The translations under genes and the position numbers were made by a program. Below are positions 1 through 10,707 of a stretch of 64,000 nt of DNA, piece after piece; position 1 is the stretch's first letter, and each line of letters starts with the position of its first letter. The notes under the pieces were generated by a model. The model saw only the letters and a program-made list of their open reading frames with translations, did not search any database and was not told the DNA's origin. This DNA comes from Mya arenaria (lineage: Eukaryota; Mollusca; Bivalvia; Myida; Myidae). The stretch spans positions 28,897,960 to 28,961,959 of the forward strand of contig NC_069128.1 of assembly GCF_026914265.1 (NCBI RefSeq). The letters run 5' to 3'.

Positions 1-25
1 TCACATAATAATGTTAAACGAAAGT

Positions 26-139
26 CGATTCTCGAGATCTGACGGGTAAAGTGTTGCTTTTACTTTACTTTATTACTTTAAGAAGGTACATCGTAATACA
101 ACTGACCGAAACTGAATCATTTTTACTTATAAGTGCACC
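26..139. repeat. direct repeat K, copy 1 (second copy at 7550-7682)
   Basis: This stretch matches 7550-7682 closely. Shared landmarks in order are 'gagatctgacgggtaaagtg' (versus 'gagagctgacgggaaaagtg'), then 'ttaagaaggta', 'tcgtaatacaactgac', and 'aatcatttttacttataa'. The two copies flank the minus-strand EF-hand gene, one about 2.1 kb past its stop and one about 0.7 kb upstream of its promoter. I read this as the footprint of a local segmental duplication. Confidence 0.7.
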
Positions 140-2224
140 TATACGGCTCTAAACCATGCAACGATTGTGATGTGTCAAATAAACCTTGATGTCTGTATTA
201 CAAAATTGTAATCCACAAGTTTTCGGTCCTAACAAATGGCATCAAATGATAGTTCCGAATTTAAATACATTCATACAGAAATAAATAGACACACATGAAA
301 TCCCTTCCGAAAAGATTCAATTGCAAGCATATAAAAGATAACTGTAACACTCCGCCATATAACAACTGGATGGGTGCGAGAACGTGCGGTCGACGATTTG
401 TTAAGAATGCAATGGATATTGTTCCTAGATGAAATAAGAAGTAGTTTGTTTTATGCATAAAACAACTGATTCATTGCTACCAGAATCCAGATTCATTGGT
501 CTTGAAGATCAAATGACTACTTAGCAGATTTAGGAACCCTCATGGGAGGACTATCAAACCACACTTTAACCATATACTATTCTGGTTTGGTTGAAGAAGG
601 TGCATAAAAAATACGCTCTAAAGTTACGCCCATCTCACGGAAAAGTTTTTATCAACCCATTAATATCACTATGGACACTGTGTTGCGTTTATGATTGAAT
701 GATTCTGTCCCTTGTTAAAGATATAAGTGCCTGCTTTGAAAGTTTGGGCACATTAGTATGAATACCACGCTAAACACCACGTATATAATGCAGCAGGATA
801 AACTGATGATATGTGGTCCCTAGTAGGTCAAAGGTAAATGCAGAAACGCTTACATAATGTGATTTATCTTTTGGCGCGGCTTGACATTGAACTAATCCAC
901 GCTACTCGTTCGCCGACGTCCTATTAAAGGCTCTGAAACTTGAAAGGTACACCTTTCCTTTGTGGCAACGAAAAGTGATAGACTTGAGTATATGGTTTTA
1001 AATAATGCCAAATTCGGAAACATGTTTACAACATTTATTTACATAAATTTCAAATAAAACAATGATAGAATTCCCGTTACTGCTTTATAGCACAGCCATC
1101 AATAACCGTCGGTGAAACTCGTTCAAACTCGAGTTGTTCAATCTTGCCGTTTTCTGAAAATAGTTTTGAATTCTATATAGATTATTTTATTTCAATGCAA
1201 ATGCTGAAACTTTGACCATATAGACGAATAGCCGATTGTTCAGAACTTTGTTAATGTAAGCAACGTTGTATACAGCATCATTATTAACTTTGAAATCTTT
1301 ACTCCTCTAGAAGATAAATAGATACACTTGTAATCTGAAGTATTTCTAACAAGATTCGAGACAACTGATTCATCTGTACTTGTATTATTTAAATCAATGG
1401 GAACATCATCATAAAGTTCAAGTTTAAAAGTTAACAACTATGTCATAAATCATGTTGTTAAATTTAACAAAGTTCAAAACTATCGGTGAAATTTTATGAT
1501 TTACAGCTACTGGTCTCGAGTCATGCCAAACAACGTAGCTAACGTGTACATGGTTTTATCATTATACAATTATAATCTCTCTCACTTTTTTTTAATCGGT
1601 ATTGAGAGGTAACTTTTGTGAGAATTATTGTTTTTTTATGTCTATAATATAAGAATGAAATCTACAAACTAAATAGGTTATGTAAGACCATCTGTAATTA
1701 TTTACAATTAATACAAAACAGAATTAGAATGGAACTGATAAAAAAATATGTTGAGTTGTTAAGAAGTCGTAAAATCCTACTCTTAATCTCGGAACGTAAG
1801 AATTTGCTCACTTATTACTATAAATTATGAAACATATGATGCACCTGTTTTTTTCTTGTTTGTATGTAAAGAGACCTTAATTTTATTTTATTTTGATATA
1901 ATGCACGTGAACTGTCTTCTTTTTAAAATGATAAACCAATGAGACCCCTACTAATTAACTTAGCAACCAAGTTTCATACAGTAAGTGCCTTGCATACCTT
2001 CTTTGCGCCTTCTTATGAACTCTCTTAGACAATGTGTTTATACCATGTGATAAATTTCGTCTGAAATGCTACTTTGGAAGGCAATAGTTTGCTTTAAATG
2101 ATTACTTTAAACTAAGATAACTTGATTATTTCTTCACCTTTTTAAATGAAACATAGCACAGTCACGCCGCTTTCAGAGCCCAGCCCTCGGTATTTTACCA
2201 AAGTTTGATTGAGAGTTTAATTTC
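140..2224. other. no gene recognised
   Basis: AT-rich sequence 3' of the EF-hand gene. Short open frames occur on both strands, but none has splice sites, composition or motifs that support it. The poly(A) site of the minus-strand gene should lie near the right end of this stretch. Confidence 0.5.
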
Positions 2225-5200
2225 TTAAAATGCTTCGACAAACCGTTCAGCAAAACCGTTGCCTGATGAAGCATTGTCAAAACATCATTTTTGAAACAGA
2301 TTTGTCGAAGTGTTGGAAAAAACTATTCACCATTTCAAAATCTGGTAATAAAACGAAGTAGGGGATCTTTAAGCAACATAGACTGCCTTTTGTGTTATTT
2401 AAAAGGGGAAGAAGACATTTATTATCTTTCTTTTATTTCTTCATTCGGAGCAAAATATTGCCTTCCAACGCAGCATTTATGGCGGAATGTATCACGTGGT
2501 ACACACAAACTACTTTTTATAAACGCTCATATCGTTCGATTGCTGTTTTGAATTGACTTTCCTGAATACTTATAACACATATTTTGAAAGGGATAGCTTT
2601 ATAAGACAGTTAAGGCAACACTTTTTAATAATGAATGTAAAACTTTTATTTAAGTTGAGACACACATTTTATATTGAATTAAAACTTTTCATCATTCGAT
2701 ATTTTGTCGTATGCCCATTGACAGCACAGCCCCTTGGTGGCAAACATTTCATTTATTTCACAATTTACCGCAACATTTAAAACATCAATAATATCGGTTT
2801 AAAAGTGTTAAACTTACCATTTATTATATCCAGATGTTGGAATAAGATCCTGGTGCTATAAGTGTTATCGAATATTGCAATCATTTCATCGGGCAGAATA
2901 ACGCCATCTCCGTTCGTGTCATAAAACTTGAAGTCACATTGGTCGGCTTTCAAAGTGACTGTGAACAGTGACCCAATCTGAAATAGGGAGAAAACACTCA
3001 TATAAATGAAACTAGACGGACTTTCAGGGCCGGCAACCAAATATAAAAGGTTTAACCATATGGTCATAAGAGGCACATAACCATATGGTCATAAGAGGCA
3101 CATAACCATATGGTCATAAGAGGCACATAACCATATGGTCATAAGAGGCACATAACCATATGGTCATAAGAGGCACATAACCATATGGTCATAAGAGGCA
3201 CATAACCATATGGTCATAAGAGGCACATAACCATATGGTCATAAGAGGCACCTAACCATATGGTCATAAGAGACACATAACCATATGGTCATAAGAGGCA
3301 CATAACCATAAGGTCATAAGAGGCACATAACCATAAGGTCATAAGAGGCATATAGTCATATGATAGTAAGAGGCACATAACCATATGGTCATAAGAGGCA
3401 CCTAACCATATGGTCATAAGAGACACATAACCATATGGTCATAAGAGGCACATAACCATATGGTCATAAGAGGCACATAACCATAAGGTCATAAGAGAAA
3501 AAATAATCGTTAAGGATTTTTTATGTTGTGCATGATCGTTATCTAATTATAATTAATAATTACTATCAAACAATAATTTGTTTCCAAATAAATTTGCAAA
3601 AACAAGCCGAACGATAACTTTTGGACAAATTATCAAAGTTATATATTAGTAATTGTTGTAAAGCCGGTTTCATTGATATGAAAACATCGCAGAAGAATCT
3701 CGACAAATTTATTATATCCGCCTTAAAATAAGTCAGCGTGAGATAAGTTTACACACGTTTTTAGTTCTAAAACACGAACTATTCAAACTCATGCAAATCA
3801 GTTATTATCTCATTATTCTTTATTGAAACATGCCCAGTAATGGAGCACATTGAAATTATTGGATAACCAAGCCAACCAAGATGTAGACGCACCTTGTGAG
3901 CACTCCGCTTAAACTTTAACGAGACTCCAACGCTTGCTCCTGACCCGCCCTTATTGTCAGCCCACCCCCCAGCATTCACGCTCCAACCGCCTCCTAGATT
4001 TCTAAATAGAGAACATAAAGAGTTATGTACAATTATTAACCGGACCAATTCCTTTCAGCTTTTCCATAGTTGATACTTCTTCCTAGGGTAAGCCAATGCA
4101 TTTCTCATCAATCCATTTTTACCATCGTCGGCAACCACGATACCTAATTCCGTTACACTTCATAAATACCGCGGGACAGTTGCCTGACAAAATCTCGTTT
4201 AAATGAATATGCACGAGGTAGGCCAACTTTTCTTTCCAATGAACTCGCATGTTACAATTAAATATTCTTTACTATTCCTGTAATGTCAGTAGCCCCATGC
4301 CCGATTGGTCGTGTCTGTTAACACAAAAATATTGCACTGAAAAGGCTTTCGCCGCAATATTTTTCAACGGGAAAGCATTTGGAACCATGCGGGACCAATT
4401 TAACTCCCTTATTATGTATACATGATTACGAGATTTTCCTCGACACAAAACGAAGCATAGCGTAGTAGTGTATTGGGGGTTTCCGACGATGGTTTTATCG
4501 GCCCAACCTCCGGCATTCACGATTCAACACACTCTTCTAGGTTTCTTAATTGAGCACAGGAAGAGTGAAATGCAAAGAATGGTCAGATATCTTCCTTGTT
4601 TTATCCAGTTTAGTGTGGGAAAACATTACTGGTCCAAATGAATTTTAACCAACAATTTGTACCTGCTTAATATCTATGTACTTTTAATCAACCTCAGAAG
4701 GCATAACTTTGACATCTCTGTGTTGCCATTTTGTGTATACATTGCAACCAAAATCAAATAAACAGTATTTATATATATTCCTATGTAAATACAGATAATA
4801 TAACTATTACTAAACAAGAGCTCCGCGCAGCGAACACCAACGCTTGTCTTCTCTCTTCTCAGTCGAACACGGGGCATAACTCGATATTTATTCAACTAAA
4901 GGTAGTGGGCCTTGCTATTGTATTTTGTTACATGTATACAGAATTTTCATGGATATCTTCAAAGGTTTTTATATGAAGGTTCAGGTTCCAATTTCACAAA
5001 AATGCATTCTTTTATAAAACAAAATGATTTAAAACTTTGAAAGAAAACAATCTACAGCATAAATTATAATTGAATACAACCTAAGTTTTTTAACAATGAC
5101 TCAAATATATTTTTTATATATATAAAAATTATTTGAAATATTGACAAAATGTTTTTATTAGCACATAATTTGAGAAAATGTTTTTTAAAAAAGTAAAAAC

Positions 5201-5700
5201 AGGCAAGATTTTGAATCATACTTTGCTGTTAGGTGATAAAATAAGTTGAGACCGAGATTGAGATGACTTATGTATTTTTGTGATATTGGGGCCAGGGGTT
5301 TGCACGTCGACGACGTCACTAAGGCTATCCAAACATTTTGAATATTTTATTTTCGAAAAACGGAGAAGTTTAAAATTTCTTCTCTGAGCCAAAATATAAG
5401 CAAGCTTTGAGTTGACAACACTTTGTAACCTAGAGGTAATCTATTTACCAGTGTTGTGCTAATGTACTGGCTAATATTCAGTTGGTAAACATAGGTTTGA
5501 ATATGATATTTCCCTTTCGATATAAAAACTGGTGTTACCCTTAAAAGCAAAATGGTGATTTACCTTTTAAAGGCGATTGATCCTTTAACTTTGCCCTTAT
5601 CATTGCTGGCTTTGACATCGACGGTATTCCCTTGACACACTCCATTGTTAACATTCAACAGGACAACCACAACTACGTAAACAACGGTTGATAAATCCAT
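2225..5700 (-). CDS. secreted glycine-rich single EF-hand protein (4 coding exons, 147 aa)
   Basis: Minus-strand coding exons are 5700-5564, 4001-3893, 2977-2818 and 2262-2225. All junctions are GT-AG and the phases (2, 0, 1) agree, giving 147 residues. Residues 1-23 start MDLSTVV and form a hydrophobic signal peptide ending near GVCQG. Residues 24-46 are Lys/Asp-rich. The second exon (47-82) is Gly-rich, with GGWSVNAGGWADNKGG followed by SVGVSLKFKR. Exon 3 carries a canonical calcium loop DTNGDGVILPDE at 102-113. A second, degenerate loop begins LDIINGNGFAERF near 131 and spans the last splice junction, which supports the final exon. The chain ends FVEAF. By family knowledge this would be a secreted calcium-binding protein, of the kind found in mollusc shell matrix or extracellular fluid; that role is inference. 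Intron 2 contains a 25-bp minisatellite, and intron 1 contains a decayed extra copy of the Gly-rich exon. I do not recognise the exact family. Confidence 0.77.
3052..3497. repeat. 25-bp minisatellite, about 18 copies
   Basis: Tandem repeats of the 25-bp unit 'ccatatggtcataagagg' + 'cacataa'. The copies are nearly identical. Variants include 'aaggtc' for 'tggtc', 'cctaa' for 'cataa', and 'agacac' for 'aggcac'. The pair of variants 'ggcacctaacc...gagacacataacc' occurs at 3251 and again at 3401, exactly 150 bp (six units) apart, so the array has partly expanded as a 6-mer. It lies in intron 2 of the EF-hand gene. Confidence 0.95.
4440..4544 (-). pseudogene. decayed duplicate of the EF-hand gene's Gly-rich exon
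   Basis: On the minus strand an acceptor-like 'caattaag' is followed by 'aaacctagaagagtgttgaa', matching the start of the real exon at 4001 ('aaatctaggaggcggttgga') in sequence and phase. The encoded core VNAGGWADK is the same as in the working exon, but an in-frame TGA comes six codons in. Downstream similarity fades. This is a tandem exon duplication in which the upstream copy has died. Confidence 0.7.
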
Positions 5701-6075
5701 CTAGAATATAAACCATAGTATAATTAATACTTTGTCAGTTAAACTTATGTTTTTCCTCTTAAAAAGCGTCTTAAAATGTGCTAAATAGAGCAAAATTTAT
5801 GTCTAAAACATTTTGAAACATGACTGTTACAGCTTAAACTTGTTAAAAAATATCGTATTTGTATTTAAACGAACTATATTTATTCATATGTCACGTTAAA
5901 ATTTATAGTTGAGTTTAATTTATTTATTTTATATTTTATACGACTTTTAAAAATAACTTTTGTACTCGACTGCAAAAACTTTCTACACAAATATCCCTAT
6001 ATCAGCATTTATAAAAATGTTGTTGCTGAAAGTTTACAACGATTACGGAAATTTATCACTTATGACATGAACGTA

Positions 6076-6556
6076 TTTTAAAGCGACTCGCTCATGGTTT
6101 GTAAAATGCACTTTTTTTCAATTACGAAATAAAGTCTAGTAAATCATAAGGAGTGTAAAAACAAAAATACCAAAAGCTGGAACCCTTCAGCAAATGTGTA
6201 TATTTGCACAAATATCGTCTTTAAAGACCACAATTTTCATAAGCGTTTATAACGCTTATGGAAATTAATCACGGCTGTGGTGATGTGGGGTTGGTTGATT
6301 GACATTATCACGTAATGTTATCAATGTATCCTTAACAGGTCAACATATCCACCACTTTTGTTAAAATCCCGGTGGCTGTGTGGTCTAGCCGGCTGTTTTT
6401 TTAATTCTTGACTTTACTGGCGTGGGTTCGAACCCCACTAAATCCAAAATTCTTTCTTAATCCTATGACTGATAATAATGATAAAATAATAGTTTTCAGA
6501 TGCATTAACGGGAAAACTAATTGTTGGTCCAAAAATAAGAGCGAGTCACTTTAAAA
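6076..6556 (+). mobile_element. TIR element family A, copy 1, with internal tRNA-like Pol III boxes (481 bp)
   Basis: The ends are inverted repeats: left 'ttttaaagcgactcgctc', right the complement with one mismatch ('gagcgagtcactttaaaa'). Near the middle (about 6367-6450) is a tRNA-like stretch with A-box-like 'tggctgtgtggtctag' and B box 'gggttcgaacccc'. Upstream of it is a central block around 'attatcacgtaatgtta'. A diverged copy in the opposite orientation lies at 22606-23098. It sits upstream of the EF-hand start codon, inside the 5' UTR intron. No protein is encoded, so it is a non-autonomous element. Confidence 0.75.
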
Positions 6557-6619
6557 GTATGTTTCTGAACAATATTTAACTGGCATCTTTGACAATCAAA
6601 AGGCAACAAAAATGCCAAA

Positions 6620-6760
6620 AAAGTAAACAATTACATACTTCCTTTTGCGCCTGAGTTTAAAATTAGCTTTAAAATCCTTAATTTGACTGCTTAATATTCT
6701 ATTGCAATTGCCTATAATCTAAACAACCACAGAACAGGCGTTTTGACAATCAATAATCCT
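6620..6760 (-). repeat. partial duplicate of the EF-hand gene's 5' UTR exon
   Basis: This segment repeats 6775-6893. Shared landmarks are 'ttacatac' then 'ccttttgcgcctg' (versus 'ctttttctacgcctg'), later 'aacaaccacagaacagg' (versus 'aacaaacaccgaacagg'). It keeps a donor-like GTATGT on the minus strand but lacks the TATA element of the other copy, so it is probably not a working promoter. Confidence 0.6.
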
Positions 6761-6792
6761 AAATACAACCAGAAAAAGACAAAATTACATAC

Positions 6793-6868
6793 CTTTTTCT
6801 ACGCCTGTGATAATAATATAACGTTTAAAACTTCCAACTAAACTGCGCTATTCCTTTTGTAATTTTCT
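6793..6868 (-). other. probable 5' UTR exon of the EF-hand gene
   Basis: On the minus strand a strong donor GTATGT follows 'ggcgtagaaaaag' at 6793. The coding exon at 5700 is directly preceded by 'ttctag', an acceptor placed right at the ATG, so a non-coding upstream exon is expected. The 5' end is placed about 28 nt downstream of the TATA box and is approximate. Confidence 0.5.
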
Positions 6869-6895
6869 ATTAGATAAACAAACACCGAACAGGTT

Positions 6896-6903
6896 TTTAT
6901 ATA
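6896..6903 (-). promoter_or_regulatory. TATA box for the EF-hand gene
   Basis: The minus strand reads TATATAAA, about 30 nt upstream of the proposed 5' UTR exon and correctly oriented. The spacing fits a standard Pol II core promoter. Confidence 0.5.
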
Positions 6904-7549
6904 CGACACATGTACTTATTCAAATATATAGGAAATTCCATCAATAAGTGTTGTTATTTCAAAACATCCTTAAACATTTTCTTGAACATACGCGTTTAAT
7001 TGATGATAACCTGTTTCCTACGTAAAAGATCTTTTTAAATACGTCAAAAGGGATTTCAGTGCACAAAATAACAATAGTACTTTATTTTGTAGCACAGTAT
7101 GTCGTCATTAATTAATGTTTAGTATACTTGAGTAATTACAAACACAAAATCAGAAAGTGAAAACAATTTGCAGGTAAATCTTGGATCGGCAGCGTTTGGG
7201 CTTCGAAGAATTGTTTTTGTTTGTTTCCATTTTTAACGTATTTTAATATTCATTTTCTGTATTTTTGTTATCATCATGTTTTGTGCACATAATAGTGTTA
7301 AACAAAAGTCAAATTCACAGCTTTCTTTCACATTGGTATGGGCTAGCAAGCGATGGACGTATTATATACTGTCACGTAGGAAAATAATATTTCATTCAAG
7401 AACATCTGACATGTCAAAGTTTAAGGTAATATTGCAAAGACTACTTTCATTAAATATGTACATTGTACAATCTAAGCCATTTTATTAAGATTATATGTGA
7501 TAAATAATAATCGACAGAATAGGTGAATCAAACAAGAAATGGCGGCTTA
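6904..7549. other. upstream region of the EF-hand gene, no further gene seen
   Basis: AT-rich. 'cacataatagtgttaaac' at about 7285 also resembles the first bases of the window ('cacataataatgttaaac'), so the duplication marked as repeat K may begin here, with unrelated sequence between 7312 and 7549. Confidence 0.4.
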
Positions 7550-7682
7550 AGCGGTTTTCGAGAGCTGACGGGAAAAGTGTTGATATTATTTAAATATGTC
7601 AGAAAGCTTGCAAATCGGTATTGTATTGTTTTAAGAAGGTATCGTAATACAACTGACTGAAACTTAATCATTTTTACTTATA
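7550..7682. repeat. direct repeat K, copy 2
   Basis: Second copy of the sequence at 26-139, same orientation. It has extra bases ('atatgtcagaaagcttgcaa') in the middle. It ends abruptly after 'aatcatttttacttataa', as does copy 1. Confidence 0.7.
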
Positions 7683-7699
7683 AAACATTTTGTTGAAAG

Positions 7700-8910
7700 A
7701 TTGACTTCTATTGGTCCCGTAAGCCTTTGTCATCGCGCTGGAAAGATGTCTACAAACACCAAACCCCATGAAACTCAACCTAAATTATACATTCATGTGT
7801 CCTGATACCCATAGTAACAACGTGGCTAAAATCGCCAAGGAAGCCCTCTGCACTGAACAAGTATTGCAAACTATAGTTTCTGCTCTCGGTCTTACTCTAA
7901 AAAGGATTTTGCCATCTACAATCAAAACACTAACTGACATAATTAAAATCAGCTTTTTTAAACGACTTGAGCTCTAAACATGACTCTCAAAATTCAGTAA
8001 TAAAGGACGGCTTAAATGAAAGAAAATACAAAACTACCGATCCAGTTCTGTTAAGGCTTACAGTGTTAACCTGACTCTGTAAAACAAACGTGACATTTTG
8101 GAACAATACACACGAAGGTATTTACCGATATTTCAAAGAGTTCCAAAGGAATATCAAGAAGGAAACTAAAGAGCAAATAATTAACATCGACAGTGACAAA
8201 CTGAAATGCATCTATACATTAGCGGGGACTAATTTTTGATTTTCGGTCCAACCAACCCCGGGTGAAATCCCCGCCCTGCGGTGACGAACTGATGGTAAAA
8301 GCCCTGCCAAATGTCCCCGCACAACAGGGACCCTAGGTAAGGCCCATTGCTCGCTATATTTTTCGCGAAGACAATACGACCGCATTCACCCGGCACTGTG
8401 GGGCCACCTGAAAGGTAAAAACACGGCCCATTTCCCCAGCTATCCCCGGTATACCCCCTGACCTGGGGGTCGTGGTTACAATTGACTGGTGCATTAGATC
8501 CAGCTGTATTGAAAGAGTGACTGCCTCTGGAAAAAGTAAGGAAGACACTGTCACTCTGTAATGCAAGTCCGATAAAACAAAAAGTAGAATCTATACCCGC
8601 AAGTATTTATTGAAGCATTGCAAGGAAAATAAATTCAGTATGCTAAAAACTGAGGATCAAACCCGTCGCAAGCAATCTTTCAGTCCGATTCTTAACGATG
8701 GTAAGAAACACAACAAGTATCACAACTTCTGGACAAATTGTGGTAGGCTCTCCCAAAAAACAACAGTCAATGGACGCAACATTCTTGTTGTAGACAAATA
8801 CAGCATTAACATTAATTGCCATGGATCGCATACGCTGATGTCACCCGTGGTTCAAACCCTGCAGCTAAGTGACTGTCACTCTTGCAGAAGCCACACCATT
8901 AATTGAACAT
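7700..8910 (+). mobile_element. decayed LINE ORF1-like remnant, interrupted by a GC-rich repeat
   Basis: Scattered frames recall the nucleic-acid-binding ORF1 of mollusc LINEs. Around 8097 the frame reads EQYTRRYLPIFQRVPKEYQE, like the usual 'LEQYSRRN.LRIFGIPE' block. Past the insertion, 8610-8810 gives KHCKENKFSMLKTEDQTRR and later TVNGRNILVVDK, which fits the C-terminal part of such proteins. Stops and frameshifts are frequent. The match is from memory of the family and moderate at best. Confidence 0.4.
8222..8508. repeat. GC-rich interspersed repeat inserted in the LINE remnant
   Basis: An abrupt switch to GC-rich sequence starting 'cggggactaatttttgattt' and ending near 'gttacaattgactggtgcat'. 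It is full of 'ccccg' and 'cccgg' motifs. The hexamer 'cattag' occurs on both sides and could be a target-site duplication. The composition is unlike all its neighbours, which supports a separate insertion. Confidence 0.5.
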
Positions 8911-9823
8911 GTATAAAATTATGCATATAATTTGATGAAAATTATAAAACATAATGTGGATAAAGGCCACTAACACTACCCTGTGTGGACAGAACTTAGT
9001 AACATACCAGCATTGTTATCTTTTTAAATGAGTTTCATACAGGTCACATGTTAAAAGAAGTACATACAGGCCAGCAGCTATGCCAAAAGGTGCAAAATGA
9101 ATTTAAACCAGCGAGCTTGAGCAGACGGAAAAGAACACAACAATAATCATTGAGCAGTAATTGAAATTATACATGTCATACATAAGTAATTAGTCTAGTA
9201 TGGAGAGGGGCTTTTGATCATGAACATTCGCTGGTTAACATGATTGCAAAATGACGTCATATAGCAAAACCAGTCCCAAACAAATGAAACGTACACACAT
9301 GTCGACAAAAAACGTTTAACTGTTTCTGAAACATGTTGAATTCTCGTGAAATATAGTAACTGTTTGTTATAATAAAATAACAACAATTATTAACTTAATC
9401 ATGAGTATTTATACTTTTTTCTGGATATAATAGAATAGTAATAAAGTTGTTTCAAAAGAGTTCCTATGAAATGTTAAATATACTTCATGTATCCATTCGC
9501 TTTCGTGTGTTTAAAGTTCATAAGTTTTAAAAGGTAAATAAGAACCAAAGAAAGTGTTAGAGCTGAATATGTCATTTAATAAACAAATGACTGATCAAAA
9601 TATGTATTACGGATATATGTTTGAATATTTTACGTTATTTAATATTATCAAATGACTGATCAAGATATATACAGCAGATATATGTTTGATTTTTGTTTAG
9701 CAATACAAACAATCTTATAAAACTAAGGAAATTAACAATGCTTTTATCAAAGTTTATACACATGTCATGCAATATTGAAACTGACCTACATATATGGCAG
9801 ACTGATAAGAACGTAAAGTCAAA
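8911..9823. other. no gene recognised; short tandem duplication at about 9583-9690
   Basis: AT-rich. 'aaatgactgatcaa' followed by 'atatgtttga' recurs about 66 bp apart (9585 and 9651), a local two-copy duplication. Otherwise nothing is seen. The right end should contain the promoter of the next gene; 'acatatata' at about 9789 is a possible TATA element. Confidence 0.4.
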
Positions 9824-10673
9824 ATGGCGGATGAGATGTTTGGTAAGCCAATTTTAATGTTGCATTTATTGTAAGCTACATGTATCAAACGTTAAGGGCC
9901 TGATTCGAAGGTCTTATTTGATTAATTTAGCTTCTACGAAGGCTTACAGTAGGCGGTATTAAAGGAGCACAATATATGTTGATGCTGAAACATTTTTTTG
10001 TTTTAAATTTTAATGCAGTGTTAAGCTTGACCCATTTATCTCTAATGTTATAGAGGATATTTGTTGAACTCAGTGTAGAGCCGTATTTGATTTCACGAGT
10101 GTCACAGAAAAAATGTTTTCACGAGTGGCGTAGTCACGAGTGAAAATATATTTTTCCTGTGACCCCGAGTGAAGTAAAAAACAACTTTACACTAAATTCA
10201 ACAAATGTTCTTATTTTTTCATGCATTGATCGTGTTGTTTGACGACAGTCCCTTTCTGTGGCCTCTTTGCGAAGGGAAGTAACTGCGGCATAACCGATAT
10301 GTCAAGTTGACCTTCTATTCGCGCCAGCAGTCCGTCCACTAATAAAGAGTTCCACACTCTATTGAAATGGTTGTTGCAATTGAAGTTATTTTTAGGGAAA
10401 ACCCTATTACATAAAAAAGCTATTATTTTTAATATTTATTGAGACACAAAACATGTATTTAAACAAAAGCATTTAGGAAATTCCAAAGAATTTATCGCGT
10501 AGAAATACAATTTAATGAAACTGGAGCATGTGACATTTTTTGAACATTCTAGAACAATTTCAGCAAATTTAAATTTGTAATAGTGAATAAGCGAAAAATC
10601 AACGGAAGTCTGTGTTCAGTGTTTTTCGTAGTGTATATCTATCCCCTACCGCTCTCAGCCTCTGGATCTTACA

Positions 10674-10707
<34 letters not shown>

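Noticed and set aside
892..932. Alternative last exon for the EF-hand gene (acceptor 'caagtttcag', ending in TAG)
   Set aside because: The exon at 2225-2262 is nearer, has a proper acceptor, the right phase, and completes a second EF-hand-like loop.
6367..6450. tRNA gene
   Set aside because: B box is good but the rest does not fold as a clean tRNA and it lies inside a TIR element repeated elsewhere. It is tRNA-derived, not a tRNA gene.
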